NCBI RefSeq assembly: GCF_017573545.1
Contig: NZ_JAGEOK010000020.1
Span: 115,396-179,395, forward strand
Length of the DNA stretch: 64,000 nucleotides
Direction: 5' to 3'
Source of the DNA: Actinomadura nitritigenes
GTDB lineage: Bacteria > Actinomycetota > Actinomycetes > Streptosporangiales > Streptosporangiaceae
Each line of letters opens with the position of its first letter. Position 1 is the stretch's first letter. Both the position numbers and the translations under genes were made by a program. Under the pieces are notes generated by a model. It was not told where the DNA came from. It saw nothing but the letters and a program-made list of their open reading frames with translations, and searched no databases. Below, one piece after another: positions 17,440 to 24,923 of the stretch.

Positions 17440-17981
17440 CAGTGCCCCTCCTCGTCCTGGACCCGCAGCGCGTTCAGGGCGAAGGCGACCATGTGGTAGT
17501 GCCCGATCAGCATCACCAGCTCGATCAGCTCCCGCTCCCCGAACCGGGTCGACAGCGCCGTCCACGTCGCGTCGGTGAGGGTGCTGCGCTCGTTCAGCTC
17601 GTCCGCCGCCGTCAGCACCATCAGGTCGCCGTCGGACCAGCCGTGGTCGTCGAGCGGCAGCCGCAGCGCCGCGACCTCGGCCTCGGTGAGGCCCGCGGCG
17701 AGGGCGAGCCGGCGGTGGTGCCCCCACTCGTAGGCGCAGTCCCGCAGGTGCGCCGTCCGCATGATGGCCAGCTCCCGGTCGCGGTCGCCGAGCAGGCCCT
17801 TCATCAGCAGGGCCGTGCCGAGCCCGATCCAGCTGCGGAACAGCGCCGGGTGGCGGCCGAGCGTGGTGAGGACGTTCAGCGGGCCGATCGACGCGGTCGC
17901 GGCTCGCAGCGTGTCGTCCCACTCCGCCTCGGGGAGCGGGGCGACGCGCGGCGCGCGGTTCCCGGGGATGTCTGCGCACAT
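17439..17981 (-). CDS. Carboxymuconolactone decarboxylase-like protein
   Basis: 180 residues of the CMD/AhpD alkylhydroperoxidase-like fold: LTTLGRHPALFRSWIGLGTALL, then RDRELAIMRTAHLRDCAYEWGHHRRLALAAGL, the characteristic segment with Cys and the E-W-x-H-H motif. It lacks the CxxC pair of AhpD, so it is a CMD-type member rather than a peroxidase. It is coupled to the secreted GH3 gene by a one-base stop/start overlap (tgatg). A role in aromatic or sugar-derived metabolite breakdown is possible, but the sequence does not show it. Confidence 0.88.
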   Translation of the reverse strand: MCADIPGNRAPRVAPLPEAEWDDTLRAATASIGPLNVLTTLGRHPALFRSWIGLGTALLMKGLLGDRDRELAIMRTAHLRDCAYEWGHHRRLALAAGLTEAEVAALRLPLDDHGWSDGDLMVLTAADELNERSTLTDATWTALSTRFGERELIELVMLIGHYHMVAFALNALRVQDEEGH

Positions 17982-18056
17982 GGCGACATTTCTGCCACCA
18001 AATGGTGGGACGGTGCTACCCCACCAGCCTCACTTTGCCAATTCGTTGCATTCGGA

Positions 18057-19166
18057 TCACGTGCGGCGCGCGGTGGCGGCGATGGCGAGATCGGCGAGCG
18101 CCCCGCGCGCCTCCTCGGCGATCGGCGCGCCGGCCAGCGCCCGGCCCACCTCGTCCAGGTAGCCGTCGATCATCGCCTCGCAGGCCGCGAGGCCGCCGGT
18201 CTCCTCGATGATCGTGCGCGCCTCGTCCACGCCGGGACGGTCCAGCCCCGGATCGCCGAGCCGGCGCTCCAGCGCCGCCGCCTGCGCCGGGGTGGCGCGT
18301 TCCAGCGTGAGCGCGACCAGCACCGTCCGCTTGCCCTCGCGCAGGTCGTCGCCCGCGGGCTTGCCGGTCTCGGCCGGGTCGCCGAACACGCCGAGCACGT
18401 CGTCGCGCAGCTGGAAGGCGATGCCGAGCGGCAGGCCGTAGCCGGTGAGCGCGGCGGTCACCCGCGGGTCCGCGCCGGCCAGCGCGGCGCCGAGGTGCAG
18501 CGGCCGCTCGATCGTGTACTTGGCGCTCTTGAACTCCACCACCCGCAGCGCCGTCTCCGCCGTCGCCCCGCCGCGGGTGCCCTCGAGCATGTCGAGGTAC
18601 TGGCCGCACATGACCTCGGTGCGCATCAGGTCGTAGACGGCCCGGCCGCGGGCGCGCGGCTCCTCGTCCAGCCCGCACGTCTCGAACATCTCGCTCGACC
18701 AGGCCAGGCACAGGTCGCCGAGCAGGATCGCGGTGCCGGCGCCGAACGGCTCGGCGGCGCCCGGCCAGCCCTGCGCGCGGTGCAGCGCCTCGAACCTGCG
18801 GTGCACCGACGGCTGCCCGCGCCGGGTGTCGCTGGAGTCCATCACGTCGTCGTGGATCAGCGCGCTCGCCTGGAGCAGCTCCAGGGACGCCGCCGCGCGC
18901 ACGATGGCGGGGTCGTCGACGCCGCCGCCGGCCGCGCGCCAGCCCCAGTAGCAGAACGCCGGGCGCAGCCGCTTGCCGCCCGCCAGCAGCGCGTCCAGCG
19001 CCGCCATCAGCGGCACGAGGTCGTCGCTGATGGCGAGCAGGCCGGGGCGCTGGCGGTCGACGAAGGCCAGCAGCGCCTCGTCGACCTCCTTGCGGACGCG
19101 GCTCCAGGACGAGTGGAGCGAGCCGGGGGATGCGATGGGTCGTCCTCCCGCGGGCAGGCTTGGCAT
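18057..19166 (-). CDS. Polyprenyl diphosphate synthase (geranylgeranyl type)
   Basis: 369 residues, all-alpha trans-prenyltransferase. First Asp-rich motif LIHDDVMDSSDTRRGQ (D106, D107, D110), substrate-binding GGKRLRPA near 73-80, and second Asp-rich motif LRDDVLGVFGDPAETGKPAGDDLREGK. Large residues before the first motif (SALIH) suggest C15-C20 products, as in the IdsA enzymes. It is transcribed away from metF, matching the idsA2/metF neighbourhood of mycobacteria. The product feeds isoprenoid or carotenoid pathways or wall lipid carriers. Confidence 0.92.
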   Translation of the reverse strand: MPSLPAGGRPIASPGSLHSSWSRVRKEVDEALLAFVDRQRPGLLAISDDLVPLMAALDALLAGGKRLRPAFCYWGWRAAGGGVDDPAIVRAAASLELLQASALIHDDVMDSSDTRRGQPSVHRRFEALHRAQGWPGAAEPFGAGTAILLGDLCLAWSSEMFETCGLDEEPRARGRAVYDLMRTEVMCGQYLDMLEGTRGGATAETALRVVEFKSAKYTIERPLHLGAALAGADPRVTAALTGYGLPLGIAFQLRDDVLGVFGDPAETGKPAGDDLREGKRTVLVALTLERATPAQAAALERRLGDPGLDRPGVDEARTIIEETGGLAACEAMIDGYLDEVGRALAGAPIAEEARGALADLAIAATARRT

Positions 19167-19359
19167 GCCCGTGATCGTATCCAGCCGGACGGAATCAACC
19201 GGCCGACCAGTGAGCGATGTGTCAGTACATCCTAGGAAATGGAGGCATTACGCTGGTATGGACGTGTGCAGGATCACGCGTAACGGACGCGGGCGCGGAG
19301 CGCGGTCTCGGGCCCGCACGGGCCGGGGCCCGCGCCGGGCCCCACTGTAGGCTTGGGGG

Positions 19360-20295
19360 ATGCGACCCGTACGTCCCGACCGGCCCCCGACCGTCCGCGA
19401 GCTGCTGGCCTCGGGCGAGCGGTCCTTCTCCTTCGAGTTCTTCCCGCCCAAGACCGACAAGGGCGCCCGGAACCTGTGGCGTACGATCCGCGAGCTGGAG
19501 CCCCTCCACCCGACGTTCGTGTCGGTCACCTACGGGGCGGGCGGCGGCACCCGCGACACGACCGTCGACATCGTCGAGCGCATCGCCACCGACACCACCC
19601 TCACCCCGGTCGCGCACTTCACCGCGGTGAACCACTCCCAGGCCGAGCTGCGCAACCTCATCGGCCGGTTCGCCGCCGCCGGCGTCCGCAACGTGCTCGC
19701 ACTGCGGGGCGACCCGCCCGGCGACCCGATGGGGGACTGGGTCAAGCACCCCGAGGGCGTCGAGTACGCCGCCGAGCTCGTCCGCATGATCCGCTCCTAC
19801 GGCGACTTCAGCGTCGGCGTCGCCGCGTTCCCGTACAAGCACCCGCGCTCGCCCGACATCGAGAGCGACACCCGCTACTTCGTCGAGAAATGCCGCGCCG
19901 GCGCCGACTACGCCATCACCCAGATGTTCTTCCGCGCCGACGACTACCTGCGGCTGCGCGACCGCGTCGCCGCCGCCTCCTGCGCGACGCCGATCATCCC
20001 CGGCATCATGCCGGTCACCAAGTACAGCACCATCGAGCGGTCCGAGCAGCTGTCCGGCGCGCCGTTCCCGCCCGAGGTCCGGGCCCGCTTCGACGCCGTC
20101 GCCGACGACCCCGACGCGGTGCGGCGGCTCGGCATCGAGCACGCCGCCGAGCTCTGCCGCGAGCTGCTCGACCAGGGCGCGCCCGGCATCCACTTCATCA
20201 CCTTCAACCAGTCGACCGCGACGCGCGAGGTCTACGGGCTGCTGGAGTCCGGCGGGTACGGCGCCAAGGGCAGCGTCCCGCCCATGACCGCGTAG
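19360..20295 (+). CDS. metF: Methylenetetrahydrofolate reductase
   Basis: 311 residues, close to the family's 300. It reduces 5,10-methylene-THF to 5-methyl-THF for methionine synthesis using an FAD TIM barrel. Motifs: FSFEFFPPKTDKGARNL with catalytic Glu, FVSVTYGAGGGTRDTT, VAHFTAVNHS, NVLALRGDPPGD, VGVAAFPYKHPRSPD, AITQMFFRADDY, IIPGIMPVTKY and GIHFITFNQS. The 3' end overlaps the convergent GNAT gene by 64 bases. Confidence 0.95.
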   Translation: MRPVRPDRPPTVRELLASGERSFSFEFFPPKTDKGARNLWRTIRELEPLHPTFVSVTYGAGGGTRDTTVDIVERIATDTTLTPVAHFTAVNHSQAELRNLIGRFAAAGVRNVLALRGDPPGDPMGDWVKHPEGVEYAAELVRMIRSYGDFSVGVAAFPYKHPRSPDIESDTRYFVEKCRAGADYAITQMFFRADDYLRLRDRVAAASCATPIIPGIMPVTKYSTIERSEQLSGAPFPPEVRARFDAVADDPDAVRRLGIEHAAELCRELLDQGAPGIHFITFNQSTATREVYGLLESGGYGAKGSVPPMTA

Positions 20296-20834
20296 CGGGG
20301 GCCGCCGCCGGGGAACTCGAAGTCGGTCAGCAGGTCCACCATGCCGACCGAGCGGTACAGGTGCCGGGCCGGGGTCTCGGGCCGCCTGTCCAGCGTCGAC
20401 AGCACGACCGTCCGCTCCGGGCGGCCCTCGCACAGCGCGGTCAGCAGGGCGCGGCCGAGGCCCCTGCCCTGCGCCTGCGGGTGCACGTGCAGCTCCGCCA
20501 CCTCGAACGAGTCGTCCATCCACGTCGCGGCGTGCGCCTCGCCGCCGAGGTCGATGAGCGCCTGGTACACCACGTCGTGCCACCACTGCCCGCGCGTCCC
20601 GCGGAACCCGTACGCGAACCCGTGGACCGGGCCCGGCAGGCCGGGCAGGGCGCCGCGCCGCTCCGCGACGAACGCGCGGAACGACGGGTAGGCCGCGTGC
20701 CGCTCCATGATCGTGTGCCGGCCCGGCAGCTGCTCGTCCGGCGGCTCCATCGCGGCCCTGTACACCTCGAGCATCGGGTTGAGCCGGCGCAGGAAGGCGC
20801 GTTGGTCGATCTCGCGCAGCTTCGGGTCCCTCAC
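20232..20834 (-). CDS. GNAT-family N-acetyltransferase
   Basis: 200 residues from GTG 20834; no strong ribosome site is visible, so the start is uncertain. The acetyl-CoA binding core is clear: SFEVAELHVHPQAQGRGLGRALLTALCEG (the R/QxxGxG/A motif) and then VLSTLDRRPETPARHLYRSVGM with DFEFPGGGPRYAVMGG. The last 21 codons run into metF from the opposite strand, so the two 3' ends interlock. Substrate unknown. Confidence 0.88.
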   Translation of the reverse strand: MRDPKLREIDQRAFLRRLNPMLEVYRAAMEPPDEQLPGRHTIMERHAAYPSFRAFVAERRGALPGLPGPVHGFAYGFRGTRGQWWHDVVYQALIDLGGEAHAATWMDDSFEVAELHVHPQAQGRGLGRALLTALCEGRPERTVVLSTLDRRPETPARHLYRSVGMVDLLTDFEFPGGGPRYAVMGGTLPLAPYPPDSSSP

Positions 20835-20844
20835 CCGACAGAGA

Positions 20845-21177
20845 CTAGACCCGCGGGGTGGTCCGCTGCGTGGACGACAGACGGTCGTAGATGTCCCAGA
20901 GGATCCGGTCGGCCGCCTTCTGCAGCGTCCCGCGCTGCGAATCGAGCCGCCCGCCCCACTGGCGCGCCTCCGGACCCAGCCACGCGTCGGTCGAGCCGAG
21001 CGTCCGCACCGGCGCGTCCAGGGCCCGCCGGACCTGGTCGATGCTGCCGTAGGCGTCGGCGTACGCGTGGTACAGCCGCTCGTACTCGGGGTTCGGCTGC
21101 TCCGTCGGCGACAGCTCGGCGGCCGCCGCGGCGGTGTACGGCGGAGGCAGGCTCCCTGGAGGCGGTGGAGCGGCCAT
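20845..21177 (-). CDS. Small Trp-rich helical protein of a two-gene unit
   Basis: 110 residues. A Pro-rich N-terminus (about 1-25) precedes a helical body with YERLYHAYADAYGSIDQVRRAL, then DAWLGPEARQWGGRLDSQRG with W66 and a W74-G75 turn, and a second helix LQKAADRILWDIYDRLSS. A helix-WG-helix layout of about 100 residues resembles WXG100/ESX-type small secreted proteins, but no ESX machinery gene is in the window and the match is only by shape. It follows the 321-residue gene by 12 bases and is probably co-translated with it. Unrecognised family. Confidence 0.72.
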   Translation of the reverse strand: MAAPPPPGSLPPPYTAAAAAELSPTEQPNPEYERLYHAYADAYGSIDQVRRALDAPVRTLGSTDAWLGPEARQWGGRLDSQRGTLQKAADRILWDIYDRLSSTQRTTPRV

Positions 21178-21189
21178 GGCGACCTCACA

Positions 21190-22155
21190 TCAGGCGACGT
21201 TGCTCGGTGTGCTCTTCGGGTGCGGCGCCGCGCCGTTCTGGGGCGAGGCGTTCTGCGGGGGCGGTGCGTTCTGCGCGGACGGTGCGCCGGTCGGCGTGCC
21301 CTGCCCGCCGGACCGGGTGCCCTCGGCGTGCGTCCGGGCGTCCAGATGCAGCCTGACCAGGGCCTCGCGGGTCCTGGCGCTCATGTTCGCCTCGGTGACG
21401 ACCCGCACCGCCGCCGGCCGCGCCCCGGCGCGGTCGGCCTCCGCCAGGAACGCGCGCAGCCACTTCACGTCCATCGTCAGATGGTGGCTGGAGGTGCCGA
21501 GCGACTCCCGGACGGCCTTCAGCCGCGCCGCGTCTCCGTGCGCCGCCTCGACCAGGTGCGCCGCGCCCGCCGGGCCGAGCCGCGCGTACAGCGCCTCGGT
21601 GTAGTCGGGGTCTCCGGCGTCGCCCGTCAGCCGCTTCCACACCGGGTCCGGGACGGCCTTCCCGCCCTGGACGGCGGCGATGACGGCCAGCGCGTCCGCC
21701 CTGGCCGCCTTCTGCGCCGCCGGACGGTCCGGGTACCCGCCGAGGTCCCCGGCGCCACGCGGCGTCGGGGAGACCTTGTGCACGGGCGCGGTCCGGCCCG
21801 GCGCGCGCACCGGACGGGGAGCCCCGCCCGGGGACCCGCCGGTCCGCTTCGGCGCCGGCGCCGGCCGCGGCGCGGGCGGGGCGTCGACCCCGCCGCCAGG
21901 GTCGGGGTGGGTGACCGCGAAGTTGTACCGCCGCGTCAGCATCCCGAGCTGGCCGGAGACCCAGTGCGCCACCTGGTCGGCCTGCCGGTACCCGGCCTGC
22001 GAGACCCCGGCCGGCGGGCGGTGCGCGTTCAGCCAGCCCGAGATCGCGGCCTGCGCGTCCCGCAGCTGCCGGATCACCTGGTCGAGCGCGGGCGGGTCGA
22101 TGCCCCGGAAGTCCGGGTCGCGCGCGGCCGGGCCGGTGCGCATCTGCGCCGTCAT
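21190..22155 (-). CDS. Unrecognised protein with helical N-terminus and Pro-rich linkers
   Basis: 321 residues. A helical N-terminal domain (about 20-80: ALDQVIRQLRDAQAAISGWLNAH then SQAGYRQADQVAHWVSGQLGMLTRRYNF) is followed by a Pro/Ala/Gly linker (about 84-140). A second compact helical domain (about 145-270) contains DPVWKRLTGDAGDPDYTEALYARLGPAG, SLGTSSHHLTMDVKWLRAFLAEAD and VVTEANMSARTREALVRLHLD. The tail is Gln/Asn/Pro-rich. The N-terminal part has the feel of LXG/WXG secretion domains. Upstream partner of the 110-residue gene. Function unknown. Confidence 0.75.
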   Translation of the reverse strand: MTAQMRTGPAARDPDFRGIDPPALDQVIRQLRDAQAAISGWLNAHRPPAGVSQAGYRQADQVAHWVSGQLGMLTRRYNFAVTHPDPGGGVDAPPAPRPAPAPKRTGGSPGGAPRPVRAPGRTAPVHKVSPTPRGAGDLGGYPDRPAAQKAARADALAVIAAVQGGKAVPDPVWKRLTGDAGDPDYTEALYARLGPAGAAHLVEAAHGDAARLKAVRESLGTSSHHLTMDVKWLRAFLAEADRAGARPAAVRVVTEANMSARTREALVRLHLDARTHAEGTRSGGQGTPTGAPSAQNAPPPQNASPQNGAAPHPKSTPSNVA

Positions 22156-22227
22156 CGCCCCTCCCGGACGTCACTCATCGTCGGCGTGGAACGCCGCAGC
22201 GTTCCGACCCCCAGAATCACACCCGCA

Positions 22228-22578
22228 TCAGCGGCTGTCGAGGGCCTTCTTGACCGAGTCGGGGTCGCGCGCCACCACGGCCTCCTCGCCGGCCAGGACG
22301 ATCGGCCGCTGGATCAGGACCGGGTTCGCCACCATGATCTCGATCCACCGGGCGCGGTCGTGCTCGAGGTCCTTCAGCCCCAGCTCCTTGGCGACGGGCT
22401 CGCCGAGGCGCGCCACGTCCCACGGCTCCGCGCCGATGCGCTTCAGCACCGCGTCCAGCTCGCCGGCCGTCGGCGGCTCGTCCAGGTAGCGCCGCTCGGT
22501 GTACTCCACGCCCGCCTCGTCCAGCGCGGCCTTGGCGGCACGGCTCTTCGAGCAGCGCGGGTTGTGCCAGATCTCCAT
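22228..22578 (-). CDS. ArsC/Spx-family reductase (arsenate reductase-like)
   Basis: 116 residues. Thioredoxin-fold ArsC family with the catalytic Cys in NPRCSKSRAA (C9), the ERRYLDEPPTAGEL loop, and IQRPIV with the substrate-binding Arg. The length matches one-Cys glutaredoxin-linked ArsC. It could reduce arsenate, but no ars efflux gene is nearby, so the biological role may differ. The gene starts 11 bases after the YbaK gene's stop on the same strand. Confidence 0.88.
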   Translation of the reverse strand: MEIWHNPRCSKSRAAKAALDEAGVEYTERRYLDEPPTAGELDAVLKRIGAEPWDVARLGEPVAKELGLKDLEHDRARWIEIMVANPVLIQRPIVLAGEEAVVARDPDSVKKALDSR

Positions 22579-22588
22579 GGTCAGCCTC

Positions 22589-23053
22589 TCAACCCACCTC
22601 GGCCGGGTCGCCCCCGGTGATCCTCAGCAGTTCCTCGTAGGAGGTCGGGAAGACCGTGTGCGGATGCCCGCCCGCCGCCCACACCTCGTCGTACTTGTCC
22701 AGCCACACGTCCACGAGCGTGCGGATCGGGGCCGGGTGCCCGACCGGCGCGACGCCGCCGATCGGCTGCCCGGTCGCCTCCCGGACGAACTCGGGCGTCG
22801 CCCGCCGCACCTTCTCCGCGCCCACCAGCAGCGCGACCTTGCCGGTGTCCACGCGGTGCGCGCCGCTCGTCATCACCAGCAGCGGCGCCCCGTCGGCGTC
22901 GAACACCAGGCTGTTGGCGATCGCGCCGACCTCGCAGCCGAGCTGGTCCGCGGCCGCCTGCGCGGTGCGGGCCGAGGCCGGCAGCTCGACGATCTCTGCG
23001 GCGGCGCCGTGCCCGCGCAGCGCCGCGGCGACCCGTTCGACATTCGGATGCAT
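22589..23053 (-). CDS. YbaK/EbsC-family aminoacyl-tRNA deacylase-like protein
   Basis: 154 residues of the YbaK/prolyl-tRNA editing fold: IVELPASARTAQAAADQLGCEVGAIANSLVF, GKVALLVGAEKVRRATPEFVREATGQPIGGVAPVGHP, and the C-terminal DEVWAAGGHPHTVFPTSYEEL. In Cys-tRNA deacylase YbaK a Lys sits before the SLVF/TLVF strand; here it is Asn, as in a common actinobacterial subgroup, so editing specificity may differ. It forms a two-gene minus-strand unit with the ArsC-like gene. Confidence 0.88.
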   Translation of the reverse strand: MHPNVERVAAALRGHGAAAEIVELPASARTAQAAADQLGCEVGAIANSLVFDADGAPLLVMTSGAHRVDTGKVALLVGAEKVRRATPEFVREATGQPIGGVAPVGHPAPIRTLVDVWLDKYDEVWAAGGHPHTVFPTSYEELLRITGGDPAEVG

Positions 23054-23357
23054 GCCAGCACCCTACGGTGCCCCGGGTCGTCCGGCCCCCCGTTCGCCTG
23101 CGCGAACGCCTGCGCGGACGCCCCCTCGGACGCCTCCGGCCTGCGGAAAGCGACACCTGTTCGAACACGTTGACGAATCGGCGACCGGGCGCTTTACTGT
23201 GAGTGCGTCGAACTTATGTTCGATGTGGTGCGGGACTCGCGGCCCGTACCAGGGCGACGTCCCCGACCGGCGCAGTCGTGGCCGGCGGGACGGACGGCCG
23301 GGCGGAGTGAGGGGAAGCTCTCCGCCCGGCCGGCCCGAGCCCCGGAAGGAGGCAGTC
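23054..23357. other. Leader between ybaK-like and HEPN genes
   Basis: The stretch holds a 10-base palindrome TGTTCGAACA (23158-23167), a LexA-type box (23208-23223, listed separately), and a 13-bp hairpin (23295-23307 with 23320-23332, loop 12) about 25 bases before the HEPN start. The hairpin could be a transcript attenuator or stability element. No coding sequence is apparent. Confidence 0.6.
23208..23223 (+). promoter_or_regulatory. LexA-type SOS box
   Basis: TCGAACTTATGTTCGA is a perfect match to the actinobacterial LexA operator TCGAAC-N4-GTTCGA. It lies 135 bases upstream of the HEPN gene and 155 bases upstream of the divergent YbaK-type gene. No lexA or recA is in the window. The spacing suits control of the plus-strand promoter. 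Confidence 0.85.
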
Positions 23358-23834
23358 ATGTCCGCAACGATGACCTCGCACGGAGTCCACTCCGCCGCCC
23401 AGGCCGCGCCGGGCCCGCGCCACCGCGCGCTGCCCGCGCCGCGTCCGGCGCACACGGCGGTCGGCCAGCTGCACGCCGCCCGCATGGGCCTCGCCGAGGC
23501 GGCCGAGGCCACCTCGCCCGCCGTCCGCTACGTCTGCGCCCACCTCGCCGCGCTGCGCGCGGCCGCCGCGGTGCTGGCGTCCAAGGAGCCCCTGGAGACC
23601 CACCGCCGCGGGCGCCCGCGCAGCGTCTGGGTGCTGCTGCCCGAGGCCGAGCCCGCGCTGCGCGAGTGGGCCGCGTTCTTCGCCGCCGGCGCCGACAAGC
23701 GCGCCGCCGCCGAGGCCGGGCTCCCGCGCGCCGTCACCCCGCGCGAGGCCGAGGAGCTCCTCCACGACGCCGAGGTCTTCGTCACCCTCGTCGAGGACAC
23801 CCTTGGCATCACCAGTCAGCCCACGCTCTATTGA
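23358..23834 (+). CDS. SAV_6107-family HEPN domain protein
   Basis: 158 residues from ATG 23358 with a strong ribosome site (ggaaggagg, 23344-23352). After a 35-residue Pro/Ala-rich start, a HEPN-like helical domain follows: QLHAARMGLAEAAEATSPAVRYVCAHLAALRAAAAVLASKE, VLLPEAEPALREWAAFFAAGADKRAAAEAG and a C-terminal EAEELLHDAEVFVTLVEDTL. HEPN proteins are often RNases or nucleotide-binding partners of repair and defence systems; the catalytic R-x4-6-H of RNase members is not clearly visible here. The upstream SOS box suggests DNA-damage induction. Repeat copy B lies directly downstream. Confidence 0.82.
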   Translation: MSATMTSHGVHSAAQAAPGPRHRALPAPRPAHTAVGQLHAARMGLAEAAEATSPAVRYVCAHLAALRAAAAVLASKEPLETHRRGRPRSVWVLLPEAEPALREWAAFFAAGADKRAAAEAGLPRAVTPREAEELLHDAEVFVTLVEDTLGITSQPTLY

Positions 23835-23841
23835 TTGCAGT

Positions 23842-23996
23842 GCCCTTGGCGTCAGGCCGTTAGACGGCCTTCCTTCGGCGGGCCCTGCGTGCGATCGCTG
23901 CATCGCTCCGGCTCGCCCTGGGGGCTCGCTGCGCGATCGGATTCTCGCAGGCTCGAATCCGGCTTCGCTCGCGATCGCGACGGCCCGGGTCGTCGC
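23842..23996. repeat. Interspersed structured repeat, copy B
   Basis: About 155 bp alignable with copy A at 4617-4770, in the same orientation. The leading hairpin here is GGCCGT (23855-23860) with ACGGCC (23864-23869), differing from copy A at two base pairs that both stay paired. The 37-base block 23912-23948 is identical to 4685-4721. It lies 8 bases after the HEPN gene stop and before the 3' end of the convergent FCD regulator, the same inter-3'-end context as copy A. Confidence 0.85.
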
Positions 23997-24108
23997 GTGG
24001 CCGGGGGAGCGGCTGAGGCCGCCGGAACAACCGAGGACACTTCCCAGCCGGCCGCGCCGGTGCCGGTCGCAATCCCCCCGAGCCGACCGGCACCGGCGCG
24101 GTCCCGTC

Positions 24109-24813
24109 TCAGGGCGCGTCCGCCAGGACGCCCTCGGCGCGGAGATGGTCGACCAGCAGGCGGCCGATGTGGCGGATGTGCCCGGCCATCGCGGTGCGGG
24201 CGGCCTCCGCGTCGCGGGCGCGCAGGGCGGCGAAGACGGCGGAGTGGTCGTGCGCGGACGCCTCCGCCCAGCCCTCGATCCGCCCGAAGAAGCCCAGCGG
24301 GACGTAGTGCACGGTCAGCGCCAGCAGCGTCGTCAGCCGCGACGAGCCGGAGGACCGGTTGATCGTCCGGTGGATCTCGTGGTTGAGGCGGTCGACGAGG
24401 TCGGCGTCCCGGTCGCGGGCGGCGGCCTCCAGCCGGGCCTGGACCTGCTCGAGCCGCTCGATCCCGGCGCTCTCCAGCGCGGTGGCGGCGCGGGCGGCCA
24501 GCTCGCCGGCGATGTGAGCCTGCACCTCGAACAGGTCGTCGACGTCCCGCTCGGTGAGCGGCAGCACGCGGAAGCCGCGGCGCGGCTCCCAGCGGACCGC
24601 GCCCTCGCTGTGCAGGATCATCAGCGCCTCCCGCACCGGGGTCGCGCTGATGCCGAGCTCGGCGGCGAGGTGCTCGGTGCGGAGGTAGCCGGGCGCGCGC
24701 AGGGCGCCGATCATGATGGCCTCGCGGACGTGCGCGGCGACCATCTCGCTGAGCTGGTGCCTGCCGCGCATCGCGGGGAGGCGTCCCGCGGCCGGTGCCG
24801 GGCCGGCGGACAT
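24109..24813 (-). CDS. GntR-family regulator with FCD domain
   Basis: 234 residues. N-terminal winged helix (about 18-85): VAAHVREAIMIGALRAPGYLRTEHLAAELGISATPVREALMILHSEGAVRWEPRRGFRVLPL. The C-terminal all-helical FCD ligand domain (about 90-225) carries the metal/ligand residues in HEIHRTINRSSGSSRL, EHD-like SAHDHSAVFAAL and AGHIRH. Such regulators respond to carboxylic acids. It is divergent from a CoA-transferase and MFS exporter, which it most likely represses through the palindrome at 24904-24923. Confidence 0.92.
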   Translation of the reverse strand: MSAGPAPAAGRLPAMRGRHQLSEMVAAHVREAIMIGALRAPGYLRTEHLAAELGISATPVREALMILHSEGAVRWEPRRGFRVLPLTERDVDDLFEVQAHIAGELAARAATALESAGIERLEQVQARLEAAARDRDADLVDRLNHEIHRTINRSSGSSRLTTLLALTVHYVPLGFFGRIEGWAEASAHDHSAVFAALRARDAEAARTAMAGHIRHIGRLLVDHLRAEGVLADAP

Positions 24814-24903
24814 GACCTGCGCACCCCCGCTCGCCGCGTGTCCGGAACGGGCCGAGCATACCGCCGGCGGGCCGGCGGGCCGGCGGATGCCGGAGGGCCC
24901 TCA

Positions 24904-24923
24904 TGCATACTCTATAGAATGCA
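24904..24923. promoter_or_regulatory. Palindromic candidate operator for the FCD regulator
   Basis: TGCATACTCTATAGAATGCA is a 20-base imperfect palindrome with 8 of 10 symmetric pairs and perfect 5-base arms. The right arm contains the CoA-transferase ATG (24919), so bound protein would cover the translation start and the region just before it. It is the most A/T-rich stretch of the 105-base gap between the divergent regulator and CoA-transferase genes. Confidence 0.6.

Noticed and set aside
22228..22578. An arsenic resistance operon
   Set aside because: Only the ArsC-like gene is present; no ArsR, ArsB or Acr3 gene is nearby.
23158..23167. TGTTCGAACA as a second LexA box
   Set aside because: The two half sites touch; a LexA operator needs a four-base spacer. 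It may be coincidental.
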